From: UMGS1002 sp050946195
Lineage (GTDB): Bacteria; Bacillota; Clostridia; Oscillospirales; CAG-272
NCBI GenBank assembly: GCA_050946195.1
Contig: JBMNUI010000019.1
Location: 1-29,495, forward strand
Length of the DNA: 29,495 bases
Reading direction: 5' to 3'
Shown here: positions 16,343 through 23,723 of the stretch, piece after piece
Position numbering within the stretch: position 1 is the first letter of the stretch
Layout of the letters: every line of letters begins with the position of its first letter
Program-made: the position numbers and the translations under genes
Notes under the pieces: generated by a model
The model's database searches: none
Told to the model about the DNA's origin: nothing
Seen by the model: the letters and a program-made list of their open reading frames with translations, nothing else

Positions 16343-17959
16343 TCAGTCCACAGAACCAAAGGCGTCAAGCCCGCCCTTCGGCGGCAGAGGCTTTGAGTCG
16401 CCGTGCCTGACAAAGAGCATGGTCACAAACGAGGCCACAACAAATATCGTCGCGTAGGGGAAGAGGTAGCGCAGCTTGATGTCAAGGAACACTCCGCTGA
16501 GCACCGGTGTTATGGTCTGCGCCGCCATGCTTGCCGCATAGTAATAACCGGTATATTTTCCGACATCCCCGCCGCGAGAGAGTTCGACCACCATGGGGAA
16601 GGAGTTGACGTTGATTGTCGCCCAGCCGATGCCGGCGAGCGCGAACATTATATTCATTATCATCCCCGGGCTGTTGCTGTCCATAAACATGGCGGTGCCG
16701 AAGGCGACGCTGAGCATGGCGATTCCTGAGAGTATTGCCTTTTTGCGCCCGATTTTCGAGGAGATTATGCCGACCGGAATGAAGGCGACAATCGCCGCGG
16801 CTTGAGCTATCATGAGCGTGAGGTTGTAGTCGAGCGCCAGCTCCTTGCCCGCGTAGACCGAATACTTACTTGTCACCGCGTTGTATCCCATAAACCACAG
16901 CACCACCGAGGCAAGTATCAGCAAGAGCGAGGTCCGCTCGCCCTTTGTCAGCCTGCGCTTGCCCGGGGTCTCGTTGTCGTCGGGCGCGGTGTCATGCCCG
17001 AGCCGTCGGCTTTCCTCCATCTCGCGCACCAGCTTTTTTTCGTTGACGGTCAGCATGAATATAATGAGCGACACCAGCATAATTCCCGAGACGATGCCAA
17101 AGAAAGCCGTGAAGCTCATCATGTCGTTTGCCGGCTCGCCGGTTTTGAGCAGCGAGCCGAGTAGAAGAATCAGAATTCCGCCGCAGGCTCCCATGAGGTT
17201 TATCACGGCATTGGCCTTCGAGCGCAGGGGTTTTATTGTCACGTCGGGCATCAGCGCGACGGCCGGAGAGCGGAAGGTTGCCATTGAGATGAGCACAAGG
17301 AGCAGCAGGGCCATGAAAAATATCAGAGTTGCCGGGCTGCTCAGAGTCTGGTCCCAGGCATAGGCCGCACGCGCCGGCATGACGTAATTTAAGTATAGCG
17401 GGTTTGTCACCTGTTTCGGGGTGCCGTCGGAATTGAGCACCACCTCACCGGTCCTCGGGTCGGTTTTGTCGGCCTTGAGGGTTATCGAGGTGAACTGCTC
17501 GCGCGTGAATTTCTCGGTCAGGATGAACTTTTCACCCGAGGGGGTGACAAGCTCGTACTCGACGCCGTCGGCCACCTTTGTTTTATAATCATAATCATAC
17601 AAAAACTCGAGAGTGCTCCTGCCCTCGACGTCCGAGACGGCCCCCAGCTTTGTGAGCTGTATGTTGTCGACAAAGGAAAGGCCCACGAACAGAACCGCCG
17701 CCACGATAGTCCCTGTGAGTATATAGGGCGTGCGCCGGCCGAGCCTTGTGTTAGTGCGGTCGGACAGCGCGCCGAAGAGCGGCAGCAAAAAGAGCGCCAG
17801 GATATTGTCGAGCGCCATGACCACGCCCGACCAGGTCTGCGGCAGGCCGAACTTGTCGGTGAGTATCTTGGGGATAACCGTGTCATAGGCCATCCAGAAG
17901 GCGCTTATCAGGAAGAACGCGAACCCCACGCACAGGGTATTCCGGTAGTTCAGCTTCAT
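16343..17959 (-). CDS. MFS/GPH-like (SLC45-type) transporter with a long external insertion
   Basis: 538 aa. The first three helices are followed by the loop-2/3 signature GALSDRTNTRLGRR, as in the sugar-cation symporter/SLC45 branch of the major facilitator superfamily. Helix 3 ends near residue 95 and helix 4 begins near 210. The ~110-residue stretch between them is hydrophilic (GVEYELVTPSGEK..., ADKTDPRTGEVVLNSDG...) and by topology should face outside. A second cytoplasmic loop of about 45 charged residues separates the two halves. The substrate is unknown; a sugar or glycoside is the usual guess. An AAGGGAG Shine-Dalgarno lies 11-12 nt before the ATG. It probably leads the long minus-strand run. 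Confidence 0.82.
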   Translation of the reverse strand: MKLNYRNTLCVGFAFFLISAFWMAYDTVIPKILTDKFGLPQTWSGVVMALDNILALFLLPLFGALSDRTNTRLGRRTPYILTGTIVAAVLFVGLSFVDNIQLTKLGAVSDVEGRSTLEFLYDYDYKTKVADGVEYELVTPSGEKFILTEKFTREQFTSITLKADKTDPRTGEVVLNSDGTPKQVTNPLYLNYVMPARAAYAWDQTLSSPATLIFFMALLLLVLISMATFRSPAVALMPDVTIKPLRSKANAVINLMGACGGILILLLGSLLKTGEPANDMMSFTAFFGIVSGIMLVSLIIFMLTVNEKKLVREMEESRRLGHDTAPDDNETPGKRRLTKGERTSLLLILASVVLWFMGYNAVTSKYSVYAGKELALDYNLTLMIAQAAAIVAFIPVGIISSKIGRKKAILSGIAMLSVAFGTAMFMDSNSPGMIMNIMFALAGIGWATINVNSFPMVVELSRGGDVGKYTGYYYAASMAAQTITPVLSGVFLDIKLRYLFPYATIFVVASFVTMLFVRHGDSKPLPPKGGLDAFGSVD

Positions 17960-17994
17960 AATTGCGGCCGCTCCCTTTGTTTATTTTTACATTT

Positions 17995-18023
17995 AGTATA
18001 CACCAAAACCGCCCAAATGTAAA
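17995..18023 (-). promoter_or_regulatory. Sigma-A promoter for the MFS-GDPD-(queA...) run
   Basis: On the minus strand: TTTACA (18018-18023), a 17-nt spacer, then TATACT (17995-18000) preceded by TG. It lies 36 nt upstream of the MFS start. No equally good promoter was seen inside the tightly spaced run below it, but weaker internal ones cannot be excluded. Confidence 0.7.
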
Positions 18024-18056
18024 GGCATGAATTGATTTGTTGGGCCCGGCTGTCTC

Positions 18057-18085
18057 TTGAATAAATTGTAAAATCGTGATATAAT
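18057..18085 (+). promoter_or_regulatory. Sigma-A promoter for tcdA-rnhA
   Basis: TTGAAT (18057-18062), a 17-nt spacer, then TATAAT (18080-18085). The tcdA ATG follows 35 nt later. It is divergent from the MFS promoter, with the two -35 boxes about 33 nt apart. Confidence 0.78.
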
Positions 18086-18120
18086 TCATTGTATAAACCA
18101 ACAAAGAAAGGGCTGTCAGA

Positions 18121-18870
18121 ATGGAGATTCCTTCGAGCATGTCAAGAACCGCGATGCTGATAGGAGCCGGGGCCGTGAAGGCGCTGATGTCGGCAAGGGT
18201 TGCCGTCTTCGGGCTCGGGGGAGTCGGCGGCTCGCTCTGCGAGGCGCTGGCCCGGGCCGGGGTAGGGAACCTTACCCTAATCGACAAAGACACCGTTGCC
18301 CCGTCAAACATCAATCGCCAGATTGTGGCACTGCACTCGACGCTCGGGCGGCCCAAGACCGAGGTCATGCGTGAGCGCATACTCGATATAAACCCCTCCT
18401 GCCGGGTGACGCTCTACAGCATGTTCTACGATGCAACCACAGCGGACAGACTAGATTTTTCGGAGTACGACTATATCGCCGATGCCATTGATACGGTCAC
18501 CTCAAAGCTGCTGATTGCAGTCCGGGCAAAGGAGGCCGGCGTGCCGCTTATCTCGGCGATGGGGACCGGCAACAAGCTCGACCCCACCCGCCTTGAAATT
18601 ACCGACATATCAAAGACCGATACCTGCCCGCTTGCCCGGGTGATGCGGCGGGAATTGCGAGCGCGGGGAATTGAACACCTTGAGGTGGTGTTCTCGCGTG
18701 AGCCGGCCAGAACACCCGATGCCGGTTTCTGTGTGGACGGCAGCGCGAGCCGCCGGTTGCCTCCCGGCACGCTTCCGTTGGTGCCGAATGCGGCAGGTAT
18801 TCTGATGGCGTCGAGGATAATCAGGCATATAATTGAGAATCCGGAAAAGAGGGAGATGGCCGGAAATTGA
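18121..18870 (+). CDS. tcdA: tRNA threonylcarbamoyladenosine dehydratase (ThiF/E1-like)
   Basis: 249 aa. An E1-like ATP-binding fold begins with FGLGGVGGSLCEAL at residue 30. It is followed by LIDKDTVAPSNINRQ and DAIDTVTSKL, which hold the adenylation residues. GTGNKLDPTRLEITDISKTDTCPLARVMR is characteristic of the TcdA/CsdL subgroup rather than MoeB or ThiF. The enzyme cyclises t6A to ct6A at position 37 of ANN-decoding tRNAs, so three enzymes in this window (MiaA, QueA, TcdA) act on the anticodon loop. An AAGGG Shine-Dalgarno lies 8 nt before the ATG. Its stop overlaps the TTG start of rnhA. Confidence 0.92.
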   Translation: MEIPSSMSRTAMLIGAGAVKALMSARVAVFGLGGVGGSLCEALARAGVGNLTLIDKDTVAPSNINRQIVALHSTLGRPKTEVMRERILDINPSCRVTLYSMFYDATTADRLDFSEYDYIADAIDTVTSKLLIAVRAKEAGVPLISAMGTGNKLDPTRLEITDISKTDTCPLARVMRRELRARGIEHLEVVFSREPARTPDAGFCVDGSASRRLPPGTLPLVPNAAGILMASRIIRHIIENPEKREMAGN

Positions 18871-19307
18871 AGCATGTTGACATATACACCGACGGGGCCT
18901 GCCGGGGCAATCCCGGGCCGGGCGGCTGGGCGGCGATTCTGGTATACGGCGAAAAAGAAAAAGAGCTCTCGGGAGGAGAGCCCCAGACCACCAACAACCG
19001 CATGGAACTGACCGCGGCTATCGCCGCGCTCAAGGCGCTTAAGTACCCCTGCGAGGTGACACTGACCTCGGACTCAAAGTACCTGACAGATGCCGTCAAC
19101 CGGGGCTGGCTTGAGTCCTGGAAAAAACGCGGCTGGAAGAAGGCCGACAAATCTCCGGTGCTCAACGTCGACCTGTGGGAGGAGCTTCTTGAGTTGCTTG
19201 AGAAGCACAGGGTGAACTTTGTCTGGATCAGAGGGCACGACGGCCACCCGTATAACGAGCGCTGCGACAGGCTGGCGACCGCTTTTGCGGATAGCTTTGA
19301 AAAGTAA
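18867..19307 (+). CDS. rnhA: Ribonuclease HI
   Basis: 146 aa, a complete minimal RNase HI. The four acidic active-site residues are present: Asp9 (YTDGACRGNPG), Glu47 (NNRMELTA), Asp69 (TSDSKY) and Asp134 (NERCD), plus the His-containing RGHDGHP loop. It degrades the RNA strand of RNA-DNA hybrids. The start is TTG at 18867, overlapping the TGA of tcdA by four bases (ATTGA arrangement). GAGGGAG lies upstream inside tcdA, so expression is probably translationally coupled. Confidence 0.95.
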   Translation: MKHVDIYTDGACRGNPGPGGWAAILVYGEKEKELSGGEPQTTNNRMELTAAIAALKALKYPCEVTLTSDSKYLTDAVNRGWLESWKKRGWKKADKSPVLNVDLWEELLELLEKHRVNFVWIRGHDGHPYNERCDRLATAFADSFEK

Positions 19308-19363
19308 AAAAACGCCACTGAAAAATGGTGCTGAGCGGCCAACCTAAGGGGTCGCCCGCACGA

Positions 19364-19397
19364 AAGAACCGCCGCCGGTCATCCGGCGGCGGTTCTT
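19364..19397. terminator. Bidirectional terminator between convergent rnhA and the PHP lipoprotein gene
   Basis: A perfect 15-bp inverted repeat (arms 19364-19378 and 19383-19397) with a TCAT loop, GC-rich inside and A/T at the ends. It lies 57 nt after the rnhA stop and just after the stop of the minus-strand lipoprotein gene, so it can serve both. Confidence 0.85.
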
Positions 19398-19406
19398 ATA
19401 TTTGGA

Positions 19407-22079
19407 TTACTTAGTTACGGCAGTCGGCACCTGGCCTTGCGAGATGCTCCCGGGTGTGGGATTGGCATTGTATGAAGTTGTCACAGAGGTTTGGACATAC
19501 ATATGGCAATAATCAAATGTAATGGCCTTGTCGGATACTATTCCCGACTTCATGGAATCACCCCAGTTATACCAGATGCGGCTGACAACCGTCGAACCCG
19601 AGACCAGCTCAAGCTGCGCCGCTTTGTTTATATCTGTCGGGAGGAGAGGTACATTGTTAAGCACCAATATGCTGCTGCCCTCGATCAGGTTTGTGCCGAA
19701 CTTGGAGTTGAAGTCAGCGACCGTGAGTTTGTTTGAGCTTCTGAACCAGATTACAACCGTGCTGTGGGGCTGGATTGTACCCGACAGGTTCCAGGTGTTG
19801 TTGGCAAGGTCGGTATCGTTTGCACCGGCTTTATGGTAGTACCTGAGTTTGTATGACGACAAATCAATAACGGCATCGCTGTTGTTGTATAGCTCGAGGT
19901 AGCAGAAGGGTGTGGATACGCCGTTGTATGCCGACATTTTGGGCAGCACCTCTGTCATATAGAGCTGGGAGAGAAGGGTGTACGAGGTGTCACTGTAGGT
20001 CTTGCCGTCAATTTTTCCGGTGACTACCGCGGTTATGCGGTTGCTTGACATCGAATATGAGGTGAAGGCTTCGGCGCTTGAAGTGCTGCCGGCGCTCAGG
20101 TTACCCAGCTTGACGGTGGCAAAGGGTGCAGCGCTGATATTAAAGCCGTTGAGTGAGCTTTTGTAGAAGGACACCGTAACGTCGGTCATGGTCTTGGAGG
20201 AGCTGTTCTTCACGATGGCCTTGACTCCGTAGTCGTCGTTCCCCGAGTTGTTTACAAGCAGGGATTGTGTCATATCGGTTATGTTTAACAAATCGCGGTT
20301 TTTGATCCATATCGGCGCGGTCACCGCCCAGTAGGACGAGCTTACCACTTTGACATAGTAATAGTCGAATTCGGGTTCAATTGTGAGGGTCCAATCATAT
20401 GTTCTTTTGGAGCCTGGAGAGGCCTGGGCGACAATTATGTTGTCCTCGGTAACAAGATATATGGTGCCGATTCCGCTCGACTTGTCGGTGGATACGCTGA
20501 CACTGACCTCGAGCTTATCGGGGTTGTCGAGCCGCGCACCCATCCACTCGTTGTTGATTTTATAATATATTTTCAGCGAGCCGTCTGTGGTGGTATAGGT
20601 GCGGTTCTTGCGGAAGGCCTCGGCAAGATTCTCGCGCGTGAGTGCCGGGGCAAGCGCATACCCGCAAGCCTCGCTGGCAGCTCCCCAGTTGGGGCTGTGG
20701 TTGTCTTCGTTGTACATCGGGGAGATATGCCAGCCCTGTGTCAGCGCCAGTGCATACTGCAAATCATACCCCGAGCCCTTAATCTCAATCAGGTTCAGCA
20801 CCTCATCGACATCCTTGTCATGCTTGAAGTCAAGGAAGTTGCCCCACTTATACCCGGGATGATTGAACATCACGATTGCCTCGGGGTTCCTTGTCATCGT
20901 CCTGAAGAAGGTAGGGAGATTTATGGAGCGGGTTGTCAGGGTCAGCGTATTGAGCACGTTCAGGTGCCCGTAATAGCCGGAGCTGATGTTATATGTCTGC
21001 TCAAAGCCATACAGTGTTACATAATTGCCGGGCTCATTGAACGCGTCGGCTATCGGCTTATGCGTGTATTTATATGTGGCCAGGGTAATGGAGTTTGAGT
21101 GGTCGGTAATCGAGAAGAAGTCGAGCTTTGCAACGTCGCGCGCGTATGCATATGCCTGCTCAACAGTACCCTGACCGTCAGATTCTGACGTGTGAGCATG
21201 CAGCTCTCCTTTGTAGAGGTACATCACCGATCCGTCGCCGCAGGAAAAGTTCTGGGTATGTTTGCACAAATTGCCTTTTGTATCGTAGAGGTTGAGTGTG
21301 ACCTCATAGTCTCCGGCCTCGAATGTGGTATTCGACAAGGTCACGCGGCTGTCCTCCCAGACCGCCGAGGAAGAGTAGTCCTTGCCGTTTATATACAGCT
21401 TTGACGCGGTCTTGTCGAAGGCAGGGCTGCAGACATAATTAATCACCAGATTGGGTGTGTAGACATTCTCGTAATAATAGTAATTTTCAGGTGAATAGGA
21501 TAAGACGCGCGGGGGTGAGGAGCATATGTAGCTGAAGTTTTCGGGGATCTCCAGAGAATTGTCGGTCATAATATACTCTGTGAAATAGGAAATCGCCTGG
21601 AGTGTGGCCTCGTCTGACCCGCCGCATATGACAAGCTTAGTGCCGACCATAACTATGGCATAATCGGCTTGCTTAAGTCCCTCAAGCACCTGTTGGGTTT
21701 CCTCGCGGTTTGTCTCGCCGACGAGGATTTCCTTGTCTGCCGGGGTATCTCCCGGTTTTAACCAATCGGTCTGATACTTAAAGTTCTGGAGGGAGACTCC
21801 GTACTTCGTGCATAAAGTCCTGTAAAGATCCGATGCGGCGGCTACAAGTTCACCCGGCGCACCTTCAGGGCGTATTAGCTGGTATTCGGTGGAACCGTCG
21901 GCAGAGATAATGGATATTTTATTTGCGTCGGTTGCCGCAGAAGTGTCTGTTGAGGATGATGTGTTAGAAGTGTCGGCTGATGTGTCCGAATTGTTGTTCG
22001 GGATTTTGTCGCATGCCACCAGCACAACAAGCAGAGCCAGCGCCAATGCGACCAGAATTGGTACAAGCCTTTTTTTCAT
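19407..22079 (-). CDS. Secreted lipoprotein: PHP metallohydrolase (CehA/McbA-like) with lamin-tail domain
   Basis: 890 aa from ATG 22079, which has GGAGG 8 nt upstream; an in-frame ATG 18 nt earlier lacks this. A signal peptide ends in a lipobox with Cys23 (VLVAC), followed by a Ser/Thr/Asp linker. Residues about 50-185 resemble the alpha/beta domain found at the N-terminus of some glycosidases (EILVGETNREE...VICGGSDEATLQA). The PHP domain starts with GELHAHT (His294, His296), then SITDHSN, NHPGY, and later EIKGSG and NEDNH, supplying metal ligands. Next come beta domains, one CARDB-like. A lamin-tail-like fold follows (YMTEVLPKMS...FCYLELYNNSD...LSSYKLRYY), then a short tail. It probably hydrolyses a phosphoester or related bond at the cell surface; the substrate is unknown. 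Confidence 0.85.
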   Translation of the reverse strand: MKKRLVPILVALALALLVVLVACDKIPNNNSDTSADTSNTSSSTDTSAATDANKISIISADGSTEYQLIRPEGAPGELVAAASDLYRTLCTKYGVSLQNFKYQTDWLKPGDTPADKEILVGETNREETQQVLEGLKQADYAIVMVGTKLVICGGSDEATLQAISYFTEYIMTDNSLEIPENFSYICSSPPRVLSYSPENYYYYENVYTPNLVINYVCSPAFDKTASKLYINGKDYSSSAVWEDSRVTLSNTTFEAGDYEVTLNLYDTKGNLCKHTQNFSCGDGSVMYLYKGELHAHTSESDGQGTVEQAYAYARDVAKLDFFSITDHSNSITLATYKYTHKPIADAFNEPGNYVTLYGFEQTYNISSGYYGHLNVLNTLTLTTRSINLPTFFRTMTRNPEAIVMFNHPGYKWGNFLDFKHDKDVDEVLNLIEIKGSGYDLQYALALTQGWHISPMYNEDNHSPNWGAASEACGYALAPALTRENLAEAFRKNRTYTTTDGSLKIYYKINNEWMGARLDNPDKLEVSVSVSTDKSSGIGTIYLVTEDNIIVAQASPGSKRTYDWTLTIEPEFDYYYVKVVSSSYWAVTAPIWIKNRDLLNITDMTQSLLVNNSGNDDYGVKAIVKNSSSKTMTDVTVSFYKSSLNGFNISAAPFATVKLGNLSAGSTSSAEAFTSYSMSSNRITAVVTGKIDGKTYSDTSYTLLSQLYMTEVLPKMSAYNGVSTPFCYLELYNNSDAVIDLSSYKLRYYHKAGANDTDLANNTWNLSGTIQPHSTVVIWFRSSNKLTVADFNSKFGTNLIEGSSILVLNNVPLLPTDINKAAQLELVSGSTVVSRIWYNWGDSMKSGIVSDKAITFDYCHMYVQTSVTTSYNANPTPGSISQGQVPTAVTK

Positions 22080-22121
22080 TGTTGGTTCCTCCAGCAAACT
22101 CAGTTTTGGTTTTGCTTATTT

Positions 22122-22150
22122 AGTATAACATACCGACAAAACAAAGTCAA
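22122..22150 (-). promoter_or_regulatory. Sigma-A promoter for the PHP-domain lipoprotein
   Basis: On the minus strand: TTGACT (22145-22150), a 17-nt spacer, then TATACT (22122-22127). It lies 43 nt upstream of ATG 22079. Confidence 0.78.
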
Positions 22151-22259
22151 CAAAAAACCAAATATTTGTGATTTTTGATCATGCTGCCGCCTAAGCCCGG
22201 GATGCTCTCCTGCCGTTTTTTGCCGACGCAGTAAAAATACAAAAAAACAGGCAAACCTA

Positions 22260-22288
22260 TTGACAGGCAAGTGAGAATATGATATTAT
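22260..22288 (+). promoter_or_regulatory. Sigma-A promoter for perR-rbr with overlapping palindrome
   Basis: TTGACA (22260-22265), a 17-nt spacer, then TATTAT (22283-22288). The palindrome AATATGATATT (22276-22286) overlaps the -10 element. Its right half continues as ATTATGA, which is close to half of the Bacillus PerR box (ATTATAA). Autoregulation by PerR is therefore plausible but not shown. Confidence 0.75.
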
Positions 22289-22324
22289 GAGACCGAGCCC
22301 TAATAAGGAGCGTGGGATGATGTA

Positions 22325-22762
22325 ATGGCCAAAAGAAACACAAAGCAAAAGCGTCTTATATCAGAGACACTTCTTGGCATGAGCCATCCTTCCGCGACAA
22401 TGGTATATGAGGCGGTAAGAAAGATAAACCCCAGAATTAGCCGCGCGACGGTTTTTAGGGTACTGGCCGAAGCAGCCGCCTCGGGAACACTACAGCGGCT
22501 GCACATACCCGGTCTGGATGATAGGTTTGATATAAACACAAAGAAGCATTTTCATATAAGCTGCCGCGCCTGCGGCAGAGTGGACGATATCGAAATAGCA
22601 GAACCGGCATTAAAGCCACTTGAAAACATCGACGCCCGGGGATACCTTATTGAAGACTGGGATATCGATTTTGTCGGGCTGTGTCCCATGTGTTCCCGAA
22701 ACCAAAGCCGGCAGCCGCCTGCACAATCAGGCAGAGAACAAGAGGACGAAGCCCTGATATGA
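22325..22762 (+). CDS. perR: PerR-type peroxide-sensing Fur-family repressor
   Basis: 145 aa. A winged-helix DNA-binding domain (residues ~1-60; SRATVFRVL recognition region) and a dimer/metal domain. Spacing to Bacillus PerR is exact at the sites I can align. The regulatory-metal ligands are His21, Asp69, His75, His77 and Asp88 (H37, D85, H91, H93 and D104 in Bacillus). The structural zinc Cys pairs are C80/C83 and C120/C123. In PerR, metal-catalysed oxidation of the His ligands releases DNA. The adjacent rubrerythrin gene is a classical PerR target in anaerobes. AAGGAG lies 14 nt before the ATG, longer than usual. The last ~20 residues are a polar tail. Confidence 0.88.
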   Translation: MAKRNTKQKRLISETLLGMSHPSATMVYEAVRKINPRISRATVFRVLAEAAASGTLQRLHIPGLDDRFDINTKKHFHISCRACGRVDDIEIAEPALKPLENIDARGYLIEDWDIDFVGLCPMCSRNQSRQPPAQSGREQEDEALI

Positions 22763-22805
22763 AGTATGCCGAAAAATAAATTTTATAATAAAAAGGAGAA
22801 AAACT

Positions 22806-23345
22806 ATGGAACTCAAAGGCTCAAGAACCGAAGCAAACCTTTTGGCCGCATTTGCCGGCGAATCACAGGCAAGGAACAAGTACACCTATTATGCATCAAA
22901 AGCCAGAAAAGAAGGCTACGAGCAGATAGCCGCATTTTTCGAGGAAACCGCGAACAACGAGAAGGAGCACGCGAAAATCTGGTTCAAGCTTCTTCACGGC
23001 GGCGAGGTTCCCGACACCGTGACAAACCTGAAGGACGGTATAGCCGGCGAGAACTACGAGTGGACCGAAATGTATGCCGAGTTCGCCAAGGTCGCCCGTG
23101 AGGAGGGCTTTACCCAGATAGCAGCGCTCTTTGAAGGCATCGCCAAGATAGAAAAGGAGCATGAGGAGCGCTACAAGAAGCTGCTCTCAAACATTGAAAA
23201 CGGCCAGGTGTTCTCCAAAAGCGAGGAGGTAGTCTGGATCTGCTCCAACTGCGGTCATGTCGTGGTCGGTAAAAACGCCCCCGAAAAATGCCCGGTGTGC
23301 GCACACCCGCAGGCCTTTTTCAAGATTAAGGAAAACAACTACTAA
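22806..23345 (+). CDS. rbr: Rubrerythrin
   Basis: 179 aa. An N-terminal four-helix di-iron domain has GESQARNKY, EETANNEKEH and EGIAKIEKEHEERY supplying the Glu/His ligands. The C-terminal rubredoxin domain is CSNCGHVVVG..CPVCAHPQAFF with the four Fe-binding cysteines. It reduces hydrogen peroxide in the cytoplasm of anaerobes with electrons from rubredoxin/NAD(P)H. AAGGAG lies 7 nt before the ATG. It is 43 nt downstream of perR, forming an oxidative-stress operon. Confidence 0.97.
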   Translation: MELKGSRTEANLLAAFAGESQARNKYTYYASKARKEGYEQIAAFFEETANNEKEHAKIWFKLLHGGEVPDTVTNLKDGIAGENYEWTEMYAEFAKVAREEGFTQIAALFEGIAKIEKEHEERYKKLLSNIENGQVFSKSEEVVWICSNCGHVVVGKNAPEKCPVCAHPQAFFKIKENNY

Positions 23346-23346
23346 T

Positions 23347-23648
23347 ATCGAAGAACTCACTGAGTTTAAAAAACAAAACAACCGGACCGGGACGATGTAA
23401 TCGATTTTATTGACGGCGCGAATGCCGACATCGACTGGCAGGATCCGGTCTGTATTATAACAGATTTGTATACCGATGCCATGTCGGCTGGTGAGAAATG
23501 CGCCAAAATAAACGAATTGATAAAGTCAAACAGGATAAAAGAGCCGGTCAGGTTTTCATATCGCTACTATGAGGAAGAGGGGAAAGCCCGGTTTATACTG
23601 TTCTCCAAAACAGCTATGGCATCAGCCGTACTCGAAATTTTAAAGTAA
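23347..23648 (+). pseudogene. Small unrecognised gene broken by a 5-bp tandem duplication
   Basis: Immediately after rbr one frame reads IEELTEFKKQNNR (from 23347) and then stops at 23398. A second frame carries on as DDVIDFIDGANADIDWQD and runs to the stop at 23648 (ending MASAVLEILK). The join lies at a tandem repeat ACCGG-ACCGG (23381-23390). Removing one 5-bp copy fuses the two frames without a break into a ~99-codon protein, acidic at the N-terminal half. No ATG, GTG or TTG precedes the first segment and there is no Shine-Dalgarno near the internal TTG at 23466. I do not recognise the family. Decay is most likely; phase variation or a sequencing/assembly error are alternatives. Confidence 0.6.
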
Positions 23649-23683
23649 AACCCGGCGCAGACGCACAGCGTCTGCGCCGGGTT
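23649..23683. terminator. Terminator hairpin between convergent genes
   Basis: A perfect 16-bp stem (23649-23664 with 23668-23683) and an ACA loop. Read on the minus strand it is followed by TTTTACTTT, so it best serves the GH4 gene. It begins directly at the stop of the broken small gene on the plus strand. Confidence 0.75.
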
Positions 23684-23687
23684 ATCA

Positions 23688-23718
23688 GCCGGGGGACTTC
23701 CACAGGAAGTCCCCCGGC
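23688..23718. repeat. GC-rich palindromic hairpin, repeat type A
   Basis: A perfect 14-bp inverted repeat, arms 23688-23701 and 23705-23718, with an ACA loop; the arm reads GCCGGGGGACTTCC. It has no T-tract. It lies 6 nt beyond the GH4 stop, beside the terminator at 23649-23683. A closely similar palindrome is at 26790-26823, suggesting a dispersed element. Confidence 0.7.
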
Positions 23719-23723
23719 GCGCT

